A DNA stretch of 64,000 nt from the NCBI GenBank assembly GCA_963779515.1, contig CAVZYN010000002.1, positions 558,001-622,000 on the forward strand. The letters run 5' to 3'. Position 1 is the stretch's first letter, and each line of letters starts with the position of its first letter. The stretch is from CAVZYN01 sp963779515 (GTDB lineage: Bacteria; Pseudomonadota; Alphaproteobacteria; Rhizobiales; Hyphomicrobiaceae). Shown here piece by piece: positions 1 to 9,328 of the stretch. The translations under genes were made by a program, and so were the position numbers. A model generated the notes under the pieces. That model was not told where the DNA came from. It worked only from the letters and a program-made list of their open reading frames with translations, and did no database searches.

Positions 1-1442
<1,442 letters not shown>

Positions 1443-1470
1443 CGCGCGCCGAACATGCCGTTTGAAATTG

Positions 1471-1505
1471 GGCCACCAGTGCTAAGCTGGTGGCCATTTC
1501 TTTTA
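1471..1505 (+). terminator. Rho-independent terminator of ftsH
   Basis: Perfect 9-bp stem GGCCACCAG / CTGGTGGCC (1471-1479 with 1487-1495), 7-nt loop, then ATTTCTTTTA. It lies 29 bases after the ftsH stop and just before the nitroreductase gene. Confidence 0.8.
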
Positions 1506-1520
1506 TAGGACACGACCGCG

Positions 1521-2276
1521 ATGATGGACGCCGTGCCAGCCTTTGTGCCCGACCTTGCGCGCTATGAGCAGATCATGCACGTGATGCGTAATCGCCTCAC
1601 GACGCGGCAGTTCAATCCGGCGATTGACGTGCCACGCGGCCACATCGAGATGGTGATCGACGCGGCGCGGCATGCTCCGTCGGGCGCCAACGCGCAGCCC
1701 TGGCATTTCTTGGCTGTCACCGAGCCTGAGACCAAGCGCAGGATCGCCGACTATTTCGTCGACGAGCAGCGACGCCGCGCCAAACTCAAGATGAAGTTCC
1801 CGACGCCGAACTATCGCGGGCTCGAGACAGCGCCCGGATTTGTCGTGATCGCTGCGGACTTTCGCTTTGTGCGCGCGTTTCCCGTGCTGCTGGATGGCTC
1901 GGATCTCGACAAGCAGTATCAAGCCAATGCCGAGCGCATCCTGCTGCAGAGCGTGGCGGCGGCGACAATGTCGGCGCATTTGGCAGCTGCGGCTCTCGGG
2001 TACCAGGTGTGGTGGGTGACCGCGATCGGTCAGGATGACGCGCAGAAGGCGCTGAGGCCAATTCTCGGCATCCCGGACGATCTCGCGATCATCGATATCA
2101 TGCTGTTCGGCGTGCCCGCGAAGCCGCCCTACAAGCGCTGGAAGAAGACGCTGCCAGAGATCTTGAGCTGGGATCAGTTCAATCCCGCTAATCACAAGAC
2201 GATTGAAGAGATCGAGACTTGGGTACGTGAGACGCGGCACAAGGTCATGTATCGCGACGAGAGCAAGGTGGATTGA
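1521..2276 (+). CDS. Nitroreductase-family FMN oxidoreductase
   Basis: A 251-residue protein of the nitroreductase fold, which uses FMN and NAD(P)H to reduce nitro compounds, quinones or other two-electron acceptors. Residues around 27-35 (NRLTTRQFN) and 50-65 (ARHAPSGANAQPWHF) match the phosphate- and flavin-binding segments near the N-terminus of the family. The later GYQVWWVTAIGQ segment fits the second flavin contact. The natural substrate cannot be read from sequence. It ends 3 bases before folP on the same strand, so the two are probably co-transcribed from a promoter after the ftsH terminator. Family certain, specific role unknown. Confidence 0.88.
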   Translation: MMDAVPAFVPDLARYEQIMHVMRNRLTTRQFNPAIDVPRGHIEMVIDAARHAPSGANAQPWHFLAVTEPETKRRIADYFVDEQRRRAKLKMKFPTPNYRGLETAPGFVVIAADFRFVRAFPVLLDGSDLDKQYQANAERILLQSVAAATMSAHLAAAALGYQVWWVTAIGQDDAQKALRPILGIPDDLAIIDIMLFGVPAKPPYKRWKKTLPEILSWDQFNPANHKTIEEIETWVRETRHKVMYRDESKVD

Positions 2277-2279
2277 GGG

Positions 2280-3356
2280 ATGACCGCGCACATTTGTATT
2301 CGCCCGGCGGGGCTCGTCACGATGACGGATGCCGTCGCCGAGGTGCGCGGCGCAGTGCCATTGGCTGGCGGCTGGCTCGCGTTTACGGCTGTGGAGACGG
2401 CAGAGCGGGTCGAGAAGCGCGTGGTGCGGCGGCTGTTCGGGCTTGGCGATTTGTTCGAGCGCGACTGGGGACGGGCGACGTCGGCCGTCTCGGCGGCGAT
2501 CGATGCCGCGAGTTCTAGCCGCACGCGGCTCGCCGGTCTCGCACTGGACCGGCCGCGCATCATGGGCATCGTCAATGTGACGCCGGATAGTTTTTCCGAT
2601 GGCGGGCGCTTAGGGAGCGCGCAGGCGGCGATCGATCATGGGTTGCGGCTCGTCGAGGCGGGCGCCGACATTCTCGACATCGGCGGCGAGAGCACGCGGC
2701 CAGGTTCGGAGACGGTGCCGGTGGCGGAGGAGTTGCGCCGCGTTCTGCCGGTCATCGAGGGACTGAAGTCCAAGACGGATGCGCGGATCTCGGTCGATAC
2801 GCGCAAGGCCGATGTGATGCGGCGCGCGTCGGTTGCGGGCGCGGACATGATCAATGACGTGTCGGCTTTGACGTTCGATCCTGCGGCACTGGAGACGGCG
2901 GCGGAGAGCGGGCTGCCGGTCGTGCTGATGCACGCGCAGGGCGATCCGAAGACCATGCAGGACGCGCCGCACTACGACGATGTTCTGTTGGATGTCTATG
3001 ACTTTCTAGCGGACCGGATTTCGGCATGCATCGCGGCGGGGATTCCGCGGGAGCGGATCGTTGTCGATCCCGGCATCGGCTTCGGCAAAACGCTCGAGCA
3101 CAATTTGCAGCTGATGTCGGGGCTGTCGTTGTTCCACGCGCTGGGGGTGCCGGTGATGTTGGGCGCGTCCCGCAAGCGCTTCATCGGGGCGTTGACGGGC
3201 GAGGTCGTCGCGGCCAAGCGCGTGCAAGGCTCGGTCGCGGCGGCGATCGCGGGCGCGGCGGAAGGCTGCCAGATCGTGCGCGTGCACGACGTTACGGAGA
3301 CCAAGCAGGCGCTGGCCGTCTGGCTGGCGGCCCGGAGCGGACGCCACCAGGTCTAG
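2280..3356 (+). CDS. folP: Dihydropteroate synthase with an N-terminal extension
   Basis: FolP condenses 7,8-dihydropterin pyrophosphate with p-aminobenzoate to dihydropteroate in folate synthesis and is the sulfonamide target. The TIM-barrel domain starts near residue 93 with IMGIVNVTPDSFSDGG. The pterin-pocket segments follow: GGESTRPGS, SVDTRKA, DMINDVSA, VVLMHAQGDPKTMQ, VDPGIGFGKT and MLGASRKRF. Most bacterial FolP proteins have about 270-290 residues, while this one has 358 because of roughly 90 extra N-terminal residues of no recognised domain. An internal start closer to residue 85 is possible but no better start codon is evident. The usual downstream glmM is absent. Confidence 0.95.
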   Translation: MTAHICIRPAGLVTMTDAVAEVRGAVPLAGGWLAFTAVETAERVEKRVVRRLFGLGDLFERDWGRATSAVSAAIDAASSSRTRLAGLALDRPRIMGIVNVTPDSFSDGGRLGSAQAAIDHGLRLVEAGADILDIGGESTRPGSETVPVAEELRRVLPVIEGLKSKTDARISVDTRKADVMRRASVAGADMINDVSALTFDPAALETAAESGLPVVLMHAQGDPKTMQDAPHYDDVLLDVYDFLADRISACIAAGIPRERIVVDPGIGFGKTLEHNLQLMSGLSLFHALGVPVMLGASRKRFIGALTGEVVAAKRVQGSVAAAIAGAAEGCQIVRVHDVTETKQALAVWLAARSGRHQV

Positions 3357-3539
3357 GCATGCCCCGCCTCGTCTGGACCCGGTCACAATCGCATGCTAGA
3401 GGCTCGCTGATGATGAGGACATGGACAGCGACTGCGGGTTTGCGACGACGATGCGTGCGGGCATAGACCGCATTTTTCCCGGCGCCTGAGCGCGCCGTCA
3501 CGAACCGCCCTTCATGCTCTCATTCGCGGATCGCCGCAC

Positions 3540-4100
3540 ATGCAGCCGCTTCCCTCATATCAGCCGCCATCGCTCGCCTCTGCGCCGTCCATCGTGACGC
3601 GCGCCGCGCTTCTATCGGACCTCAGTGCTGTTTCCGATTTGCACGCGCGCGTGTTTGGGCCCGGACGCTTCGTGCGCACCGCCTATCGCGTGCGCGAGGG
3701 CACGCACACTGTTTCGCGCTTCTGCCGCATCGCCTGCCAAGGCCATCGCATGATCGCCGCCATCCGCATGACGGAGATATTGATCGCCGGGCGTGAAGGT
3801 GCCGTGATGCTCGGCCCGGTCGCCGTCGATCCCGCGTTTGCCAATCAGGGGCATGGCCGGCGTCTCATTGCGGAAGCAATGGCGGCGGCGAAGGCTGAGG
3901 GCCTCGGGCTCGTTTTGCTCGTGGGGAATGAAAGTTATTACGGCCGTCTCGGATTTGTGCGCGTGACACCAGGTCAGATCAAGTTTCCTGGGCCGGTGGA
4001 CCCGGCCCGCATTCTGGCGCATGAATTGATCCAAGGTGCGCTTGCCTCAGCGCAGGGGATGATTTCGCCGGACCTCGCTCGATCGGCACATGCAAAGTGA
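3540..4100 (+). CDS. GNAT-family N-acetyltransferase
   Basis: A 186-residue protein with the acetyl-CoA fold. The central MLGPVAVDPAFANQGHGRRLIAEA segment carries the V-x-P-x-x-x-x-x-G-x-G-x-x-L motif A that binds the pyrophosphate of acetyl-CoA. The following LVLLVGNESYYGRLGFVR is the typical motif B with its Tyr-Gly-Phe signature. It resembles the YhbS-type acetyltransferases of alphaproteobacteria. The substrate cannot be inferred. The 183-bp gap before it shows no clear terminator. Residues 1-25 are low in family signal, so the true start may be slightly downstream. Confidence 0.85.
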   Translation: MQPLPSYQPPSLASAPSIVTRAALLSDLSAVSDLHARVFGPGRFVRTAYRVREGTHTVSRFCRIACQGHRMIAAIRMTEILIAGREGAVMLGPVAVDPAFANQGHGRRLIAEAMAAAKAEGLGLVLLVGNESYYGRLGFVRVTPGQIKFPGPVDPARILAHELIQGALASAQGMISPDLARSAHAK

Positions 4101-4164
4101 TTTGCCCTCGGGCGTTTATCCGCGCAATGCTGAGCCTGTTGAGACCGAAGCGAATAGGGAGATT

Positions 4165-4281
4165 ATGGGCATGAAGAGATTGGTTCTCGCCATAATGCTC
4201 ACGCTTGCAGCTGTGAGCGCGGCGTCCGTGGCCACGGCCGACAGTGCGTTCGCCTGTGGTGGCGGCAAAGCCAAGAAATAG
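4165..4281 (+). CDS. Very small exported peptide (38 residues)
   Basis: A short frame with a strong bacterial export signal: MGMKR, then a hydrophobic core LVLAIMLTLAAVSAASVA, then ADSAFACGGGKAKK. The start at 4165 is chosen because AGGGA (4156-4160) sits just upstream. An in-frame ATG at 4090 would add a 25-residue non-signal stretch and overlap the acetyltransferase gene. Cleavage after ATA would release about 13 residues. Processing before the single Cys would leave only CGGGKAKK, though AFAC is a poor lipobox. A strong terminator follows 19 bases after the stop, which supports a real transcript. Function unknown. Confidence 0.6.
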   Translation: MGMKRLVLAIMLTLAAVSAASVATADSAFACGGGKAKK

Positions 4282-4300
4282 CGCTGAAGAAATGAGTAAA

Positions 4301-4332
4301 CGGCCGGTGCCTGACGCCACCGGCCGCTTTTT
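4301..4332. terminator. Bidirectional terminator between the small peptide gene and purA
   Basis: Perfect 9-bp stem CGGCCGGTG / CACCGGCCG with an 8-nt loop, followed by CTTTTT on the plus strand. On the minus strand the same hairpin is followed by TTTACTCATTTC just after the purA stop, so it can end both converging transcripts. Confidence 0.85.
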
Positions 4333-4337
4333 GCTGC

Positions 4338-5648
4338 TCAATCCTCGAATGGGTCTTTCATCAGGATGGTGTCGTCGCGCTCGGGGCTGGTGGAGAGCAG
4401 CGTCACCGGGCATTCGATCAGCTCTTCGATCCGCTTCACATATTTGATGGCCTGCGCGGGGAGATCGGCCCACGAGCGCTTGCCCGCCGTCGAGGCATTC
4501 CAGCCCTCGAGCGTTTCGTAGATCGGCTTGACGCGGGCCTGCTGGTTCGTGCCCGCCGGCAGCCGGTCGTAGCGCTGGCCGTCGAGATCGTAGGCAACGC
4601 AGACCTTGATCTCTTTCAGGGGATCAAGAATGTCGAGTTTCGTCAGCGCGATGCCGTCGATGCCGGAGACCTTGGCGACTTGGCGCACCAGTACGGCATC
4701 GAACCAGCCGCAGCGCCGCGGGCGGCCCGTGTTGGTGCCGAATTCTCGGCCGCGCTCGCCGAGCAGCTTGCCGATCGGATCCGGGCCCCCGTTGGCGTCG
4801 AGCAATTCGGTCGGGAAGGGGCCCGATCCGACGCGCGTCGTGTACGCCTTCGCCAAGCCGAGCACCGTGCCAATGGCGCGCGGCCCAATGCCTGAGCCCG
4901 CCGCCGCCTGCGCCGCGATCGTGTTGGACGAGGTGACAAAGGGGTAGGTGCCGTGGTCGATATCGAGCAGCGCACCTTGCGCGCCCTCGAACAGAATGCG
5001 CTTGCCGGCGCGGCGTGCCTGATCCAGCAGCGCCCAGGTGCAATCCATGTACGGCAGGATCTTCGGCGCAATCGCGGAGATGTCCGCGATCAGGCCGTCT
5101 TTCGAGATCTGCGGCTGGCCGAGCCCCGCGCGCAGCGCATTGTGATGCACGAGCAGGCGATCGACCTTGGGTCCGAGGTTTTGCAGATTGCGGAGATCCT
5201 GCACGCGGATGGCGCGCCGCCCTACCTTGTCTTCATAGGCGGGACCAATACCGCGTCCCGTGGTGCCGATCTTCTGGCCACCTGCCGAGGCCTCCCGTAA
5301 TTGATCGAGCTCGCGATGCAGCGGCAGGATCAGGGTCGCATTCTCGGCAAGTTTCAGATTGTGCGGTCCGATATCGATGCCTTGCGCCCGAACGCCGTCG
5401 ATTTCATTTGCAAGATGCCAGGGATCGACCACCACGCCATTGCCGATGATCGATAGCTTGCCGGGGCGCACAATGCCGGAGGGTAGCAGCGCCAGCTTGT
5501 AGGTCTTGCCGTCGATGACGAGCGTGTGGCCGGCGTTGTGCCCGCCTTGGAACCGAACGACGATATCGGCGCGTTCCGAGAGCCAGTCGACGATTTTGCC
5601 TTTGCCCTCATCGCCCCATTGGGCGCCCATTACGACCACGTTTGCCAT
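4338..5648 (-). CDS. purA: Adenylosuccinate synthetase
   Basis: PurA makes adenylosuccinate from IMP, aspartate and GTP, the first step from IMP to AMP. The 436-residue length is standard. The N-terminus MANVVVMGAQWGDEGKGK contains the GTP-binding loop GDEGKGK. The IMP-site segments GHNAGHT and TTGRGIGPAYEDK follow, then FEGAQGALLDIDHGTYPF and the GTNTGRPRRCGWFD region. The C-terminal LLSTSPERDDTIL holds the guanine-binding end. The gene is alone on the minus strand between two hairpins, so it is probably monocistronic. Confidence 0.97.
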   Translation of the reverse strand: MANVVVMGAQWGDEGKGKIVDWLSERADIVVRFQGGHNAGHTLVIDGKTYKLALLPSGIVRPGKLSIIGNGVVVDPWHLANEIDGVRAQGIDIGPHNLKLAENATLILPLHRELDQLREASAGGQKIGTTGRGIGPAYEDKVGRRAIRVQDLRNLQNLGPKVDRLLVHHNALRAGLGQPQISKDGLIADISAIAPKILPYMDCTWALLDQARRAGKRILFEGAQGALLDIDHGTYPFVTSSNTIAAQAAAGSGIGPRAIGTVLGLAKAYTTRVGSGPFPTELLDANGGPDPIGKLLGERGREFGTNTGRPRRCGWFDAVLVRQVAKVSGIDGIALTKLDILDPLKEIKVCVAYDLDGQRYDRLPAGTNQQARVKPIYETLEGWNASTAGKRSWADLPAQAIKYVKRIEELIECPVTLLSTSPERDDTILMKDPFED

Positions 5649-5684
5649 CGGATCCTCGTGTCCAAGAGACGGCGCGCGGCGCAG

Positions 5685-5719
5685 AAAAGGGCGCCATGGC
5701 CGGAGGCCAGCGCCCTTTT
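5685..5719 (-). terminator. Strong hairpin between the 5819 gene and purA
   Basis: Outer arms AAAAGGGCGC (5685-5694) and GCGCCCTTTT (5710-5719) pair perfectly, with a nested palindrome TGGCC-GGA-GGCCA in the loop. Because the arms end in A and T runs it looks like a terminator on both strands. Its position after the minus-strand gene at 5819-6172 and before purA suggests it ends that gene's transcript. A role in the purA leader is possible. Confidence 0.65.
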
Positions 5720-5818
5720 CGGTGCTTATAGTGGAGTCGCTTTCCGGGGCAAGCCCTCAATCGTGCTCGCGGCCGTTTAGACATGATTCCAAGTCAAAAA
5801 TCAGCCGTTCCGCGGGGC

Positions 5819-6172
5819 TCAAGCCCGTGACAGTCGCAGCGCGCCTTGGCGCGGCGCCACAACCTGCTGCATCCGCATGCCGGCAATCGTCATCCAGATG
5901 CCGAGAACACCCACCACAACATTGAGGATATTGAGGCCGACCTCGAAGAGATGCCAGCCGTCGAGCCGGGCAGCCTCGGCGCGCGTGGTGGGCTTCGTGA
6001 CCGGTGGCGGTATGACCTTCATTTCCCGCGGCAGCGGCACCACCACGGGCGGCGGCAGTTGCCGTTTGATCTGCGCGATGCGCTGCGGTTCGACAAATAC
6101 GCGATACGTGAGTGCGCCAACGGCACCGGCAAACAACATCAATCCAATAATCACCACCAGCAGCTTTCGCAT
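5819..6172 (-). CDS. Small membrane protein, function unknown
   Basis: A 117-residue protein with two predicted membrane segments: MRKLLVVIIGLMLFAGAVGA at the N-terminus and LNILNVVVGVLGIWMTIAGM near the C-terminus. They are separated by a Pro-rich charged loop containing QLPPPVVVPLPRE. The start at 6172 has GAGGTG about nine bases upstream. A frame extension to 6199 (MLMGRGASA) exists with weaker support. No domain is recognised. It is isolated, with purA downstream behind a hairpin and the ParA-like gene divergent upstream. Confidence 0.6.
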   Translation of the reverse strand: MRKLLVVIIGLMLFAGAVGALTYRVFVEPQRIAQIKRQLPPPVVVPLPREMKVIPPPVTKPTTRAEAARLDGWHLFEVGLNILNVVVGVLGIWMTIAGMRMQQVVAPRQGALRLSRA

Positions 6173-6382
6173 GGCTGACGCACCTCGACCCATAAGCAAC
6201 CCACCAGCAGCACTTAGAAACGATGCTCACGTGGCGGAAGAATGGCTGATGCGGCGATTCAAGGTGGCCACTGCAACGTCACAGATGCTCCTTCGAATGA
6301 CGCGGTCGCGGGCGTGCGGCTGTTACCACTCCGCAGAATCACCTAAGCCCGCAAGGCGTATTTGAAGCTGAGGAGTATGCCG

Positions 6383-7270
6383 ATGACGACGTTCCTCGCC
6401 GTCGCCAACCGCAAGGGCGGTGTTGGCAAATCTACGACGTCCGTGATGCTGGCGCATGCCGCTGCCGCATGGGGCGGAAAGCGCGTGCTTGTCATGGATC
6501 TCGATACCCAATGCAACGCCTCGCTGATGCTGATCGGCGGCGAGGGCTGGGATAAATCGCGCCGCGCCGGCCGCACCATCGCAGACTACTTCTACGACCG
6601 CTTCGACGAAGTCGCGGAAGACGAGTCCGACTACATCGTCAGCCATGCCGGTGACGTCGCGCATCCGCGCACCGCAACCGGGCGCGTCTCACTTCTGCCG
6701 GGGTCGCTGTTGCTCGAGGACGTGCAGGGTGTGCTCTATCTGAAGCAGGCCAAGCAGGGCAAAGACCCCGACGTGGTCGCGAGCCAGGTGCGCGGGCGCA
6801 TGAAGCGTCTCATGAAACACTTCGGCGCTGATTTCGATCTCGTCATCCTCGATTGCCCGCCCGGGCTCTCGTTCGCGGCACTTTCAGCACTCGATCTGGC
6901 CGACCGCGTGATCGTGCCGTTCCGGCCGGATTATGTTTCGCAGTTTGCACTCGATCGCGTCGCGCTACTCATTCAAAGGGCCGACAGCGGCGAGGAACTC
7001 GCTGAAATTCCATTCGAAAAACGCCGTTATGTCTGTTTGCCGAACTATGTTCGTGGTGAGGGGCGAGAACGGCTCCTGCTCGATCAGATTGCGCTCGATC
7101 ATCCGATCTTGACGGCGCGCATGCCGCTGCTCGACAGTGTCGCGCGGGCGTTCGACTGGGACGAGCAGAAGAAGCCAATGGACCAGAAATACGGCGACGC
7201 AGTTCCGCATCTGCGCGCGCTCTACGAAGAAATCATGGGCGGCGCTCTGGCGCTTGCCCGGACCGCCTAG
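6383..7270 (+). CDS. Orphan ParA/MinD-type P-loop ATPase
   Basis: A 295-residue ATPase of the ParA family, which forms nucleotide-dependent dimers on DNA or membrane to position cargo such as DNA, protein clusters or granules. The deviant Walker A is NRKGGVGKSTTS near the N-terminus, with the signature first Lys. Walker A' is VLVMDLDTQCN and Walker B is LVILDCPPGLS. The start at 6383 is favoured because AGGAG (6371-6375) is seven bases upstream. The in-frame ATG at 6377 lies too close to it. No parB or parS-like gene is adjacent. The next gene begins four bases after the stop and is the likely partner. This is not the chromosomal ParA of the parAB-gid cluster. Confidence 0.85.
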   Translation: MTTFLAVANRKGGVGKSTTSVMLAHAAAAWGGKRVLVMDLDTQCNASLMLIGGEGWDKSRRAGRTIADYFYDRFDEVAEDESDYIVSHAGDVAHPRTATGRVSLLPGSLLLEDVQGVLYLKQAKQGKDPDVVASQVRGRMKRLMKHFGADFDLVILDCPPGLSFAALSALDLADRVIVPFRPDYVSQFALDRVALLIQRADSGEELAEIPFEKRRYVCLPNYVRGEGRERLLLDQIALDHPILTARMPLLDSVARAFDWDEQKKPMDQKYGDAVPHLRALYEEIMGGALALARTA

Positions 7271-7274
7271 AACA

Positions 7275-7733
7275 ATGGCAAAGAAAAACACCAAGGCACT
7301 CTCAGGCGCGGCAAAAGATGCCTTTCTGCGGCGGACGCTGAAGGACGAGGCCGCGCTCGCCGATGACGTGCGTGCGCGACTCACACGCAAGCTGCAGGAG
7401 ACGATCGCAAGTTTGCGTGTGCGGACGGGCGCGGAGGATGACGATGCCCCTGAACTGCAGCGTGCCGCGGAACCGCACGCGGCGGTGCCGCCTGTTGCGG
7501 CGGCGGCCTTCGATCCCTATTCGCCAAACGTGATTGTCGTGATCCGGAAAATTGGCCGTGAGTCCGCGCTCAATCAACTGGTGGGCATCGAGAGCATCGA
7601 CAACCTCCGCCTGCTCGCCAGCGAGCAGCAGCTCAGCATCGATCCGGAATTGCAATCAGTCACCGACATCCGCGAAGCCATCGTCTGCGCCGCCGAGCGC
7701 CGGATCGCCAACCGCAAGGCTGCGGCTGGTTGA
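7275..7733 (+). CDS. Small putative partner of the orphan ParA-like ATPase
   Basis: A 152-residue protein of unknown family. The N-terminus (MAKKNTKALSGAAKDAFLRR) is basic and helical. Residues 15-50 form a charged amphipathic helix, 55-75 an Ala/Pro-rich linker, and 76-150 a compact segment (YSPNVIVVIRKIGRESALNQL through ERRIANRKAAAG). Short basic N-terminal tails that stimulate ParA ATPases are common in ParA partners, so an activator or adaptor role is inferred from position and this tail only. The start codon is four bases after the ATPase stop, which indicates translational coupling. Confidence 0.65.
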   Translation: MAKKNTKALSGAAKDAFLRRTLKDEAALADDVRARLTRKLQETIASLRVRTGAEDDDAPELQRAAEPHAAVPPVAAAAFDPYSPNVIVVIRKIGRESALNQLVGIESIDNLRLLASEQQLSIDPELQSVTDIREAIVCAAERRIANRKAAAG

Positions 7734-7736
7734 GGC

Positions 7737-8198
7737 CTACCACTGCGCGCTCTTCTCGACGCCGCCGAGGACTTCAGCGAGCCGCCTTTGGGTGCCTTCG
7801 CTGGTGCCGGCCGGCAGATTAGCGCGTGCAAAAAAGCGCTGCTCCGCGATCTCCGCGTTGGCGCTCGGGATGGTTGGTTGTGTCCACCGCCGGATCACAA
7901 AGAATGCGATATGATCGCCAGGGAATTTCTCGAAGTTCGCGTAAACGCCATATAGCTCAGGCGTGCCACTGATCACGATTCCGGCTTCCTCGACGAGTTC
8001 GCGCTTGAGTGCGGTGTCGATGGTCTCGCCTTTCTCGACACCGCCGCCGGGAAAGAACCAGCCCGGCCGGTACCCATGGCGGATGAGCAGCACCCGGTGA
8101 TCGTGGTCGAGAACCATGCCTTGAGCGCCGAGCGTCATGCCGCGCGTCAGCCGCCAATAAGGTTGAATGATCTTACCAATGATCTTCTCGACGCCCAT
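7737..8198 (-). CDS. Nudix hydrolase
   Basis: A 153-residue Nudix protein. These enzymes cleave nucleoside diphosphates linked to another group. The Nudix box is complete: GGGVEKGET, then REL, then VEEAGI, matching G-x5-E-x7-R-E-x-x-E-E-x-G. An aromatic- and Arg-rich segment (LLIRHGYRPGWFFPGGG) precedes the box. The substrate is not deducible. The gene converges with the ParA-partner gene (three bases between stops) and is divergent from the metallophosphoesterase. Confidence 0.9.
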   Translation of the reverse strand: MGVEKIIGKIIQPYWRLTRGMTLGAQGMVLDHDHRVLLIRHGYRPGWFFPGGGVEKGETIDTALKRELVEEAGIVISGTPELYGVYANFEKFPGDHIAFFVIRRWTQPTIPSANAEIAEQRFFARANLPAGTSEGTQRRLAEVLGGVEKSAQW

Positions 8199-8281
8199 AT
8201 CGCCTCAGGCCTTGCATGGCGGGGTGGAGTCGTGTTTCCCCCTGTTCGGTTGAATTTGCAAGGCTGCACGACGGGACACCC

Positions 8282-9239
8282 ATGAGTGAAACAATCACGA
8301 TCGCGCAGCTCACGGACGTGCATCTGGGTCCGATCGTGGGGTTTGGACCGCGCCACTGGAACCTCAAACGTGCGACCGGTTTTTACAACTGGACGAAGAA
8401 CCGGCGGCACGCCTATCCGCGCGCCGTGATCGACCGAATCGTTGCCGACGTGAAGGCGCAGGCGCCCGACCACATCGCAGTGACGGGCGATTTGGTGAAC
8501 ATCGGCTTGCCGGGCGAAATCGCGGGCGCGCTTGAGTGGTTGAAGGGCGTCGGTGCCGCGGAGGCTGTCTCCGTCATTCCGGGAAATCACGACATCTATT
8601 CTGACTACGGCGGCGCTGGTGGCGTCGCGCAATGGGCCGCGTACATGCGCGGTGATGATGCCCGCACACGGTCGCACTTTGATGTCGATCTGGCGTTTCC
8701 GTACGTGCGGCGTATGGGGCCAGTCGCATTGATTGGCGTGAATTCGGCGGTGCCGACGCCGCCCTTGATCGCGAGCGGGCGCGTTGGTGCCGGACAGCTC
8801 GAACGTTTGGCGAAAATTCTGACGGAGCTTGGTACGGCGGGCAACATCCGCGTGGTGATGATCCATCATCCGCCGCTACCGGCGGCGAAGGCGTCGACGC
8901 GCGGATTGACGGACGCGGCGGCATTGGAAGCCGTGCTCGTCATGGCACGGGGCCGAGCTACTCATCCACGGGCACAATCATCGCGACATGTTGAGCTGGA
9001 GATCCGGGCCACAGGGCGCGTTCGCGCTGGTGGGCGCCGCGTCGTCGTCGATGGGCGTGGCGCACAAGCATGAGCCGTTGGCACGCTACAATATCTACCG
9101 GATTCGATTGACTGCGGGTGTGCCCGAAATCGAGGTCATCACACGCGGAATTGAAGCGCCCGAGAGCGGTGTGATCGAGTTGCGTCGCAGGCCGTTAATC
9201 GAGGCTCTGGGGTCAGCCATGCCGAGAGCCATGCCCTGA
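8282..9239 (+). pseudogene. Metallophosphoesterase of the calcineurin-like fold, frameshifted
   Basis: The first frame (from 8282, MSETITIAQLTDVHLGP) contains the dinuclear-metal motifs D-x-H (TDVHLG), GDLVN and GNHD, then MIHHPPL. The last motif appears only in the other frame: ELLIHGHNHRDM (8955-8990), continuing to a stop at 9237-9239. The first frame instead drifts into Arg-rich nonsense and stops at 9073. A net one-base insertion, or an equivalent set of small indels, between about 8933 and 8955 explains this, next to a GGGG run. Joined, the protein would be about 318 residues, normal for cyclic-nucleotide phosphodiesterase-like members. It is either a recent pseudogene or an assembly error. 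Confidence 0.85.
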
Positions 9240-9328
9240 ACCGTGGGCACGTCTGCGGGGTGATGCTTTTACTGGTCGCAAGGGCGCGACGCGTGGCATA
9301 AGACCAGCCAAACCATTGGATTGCAATC

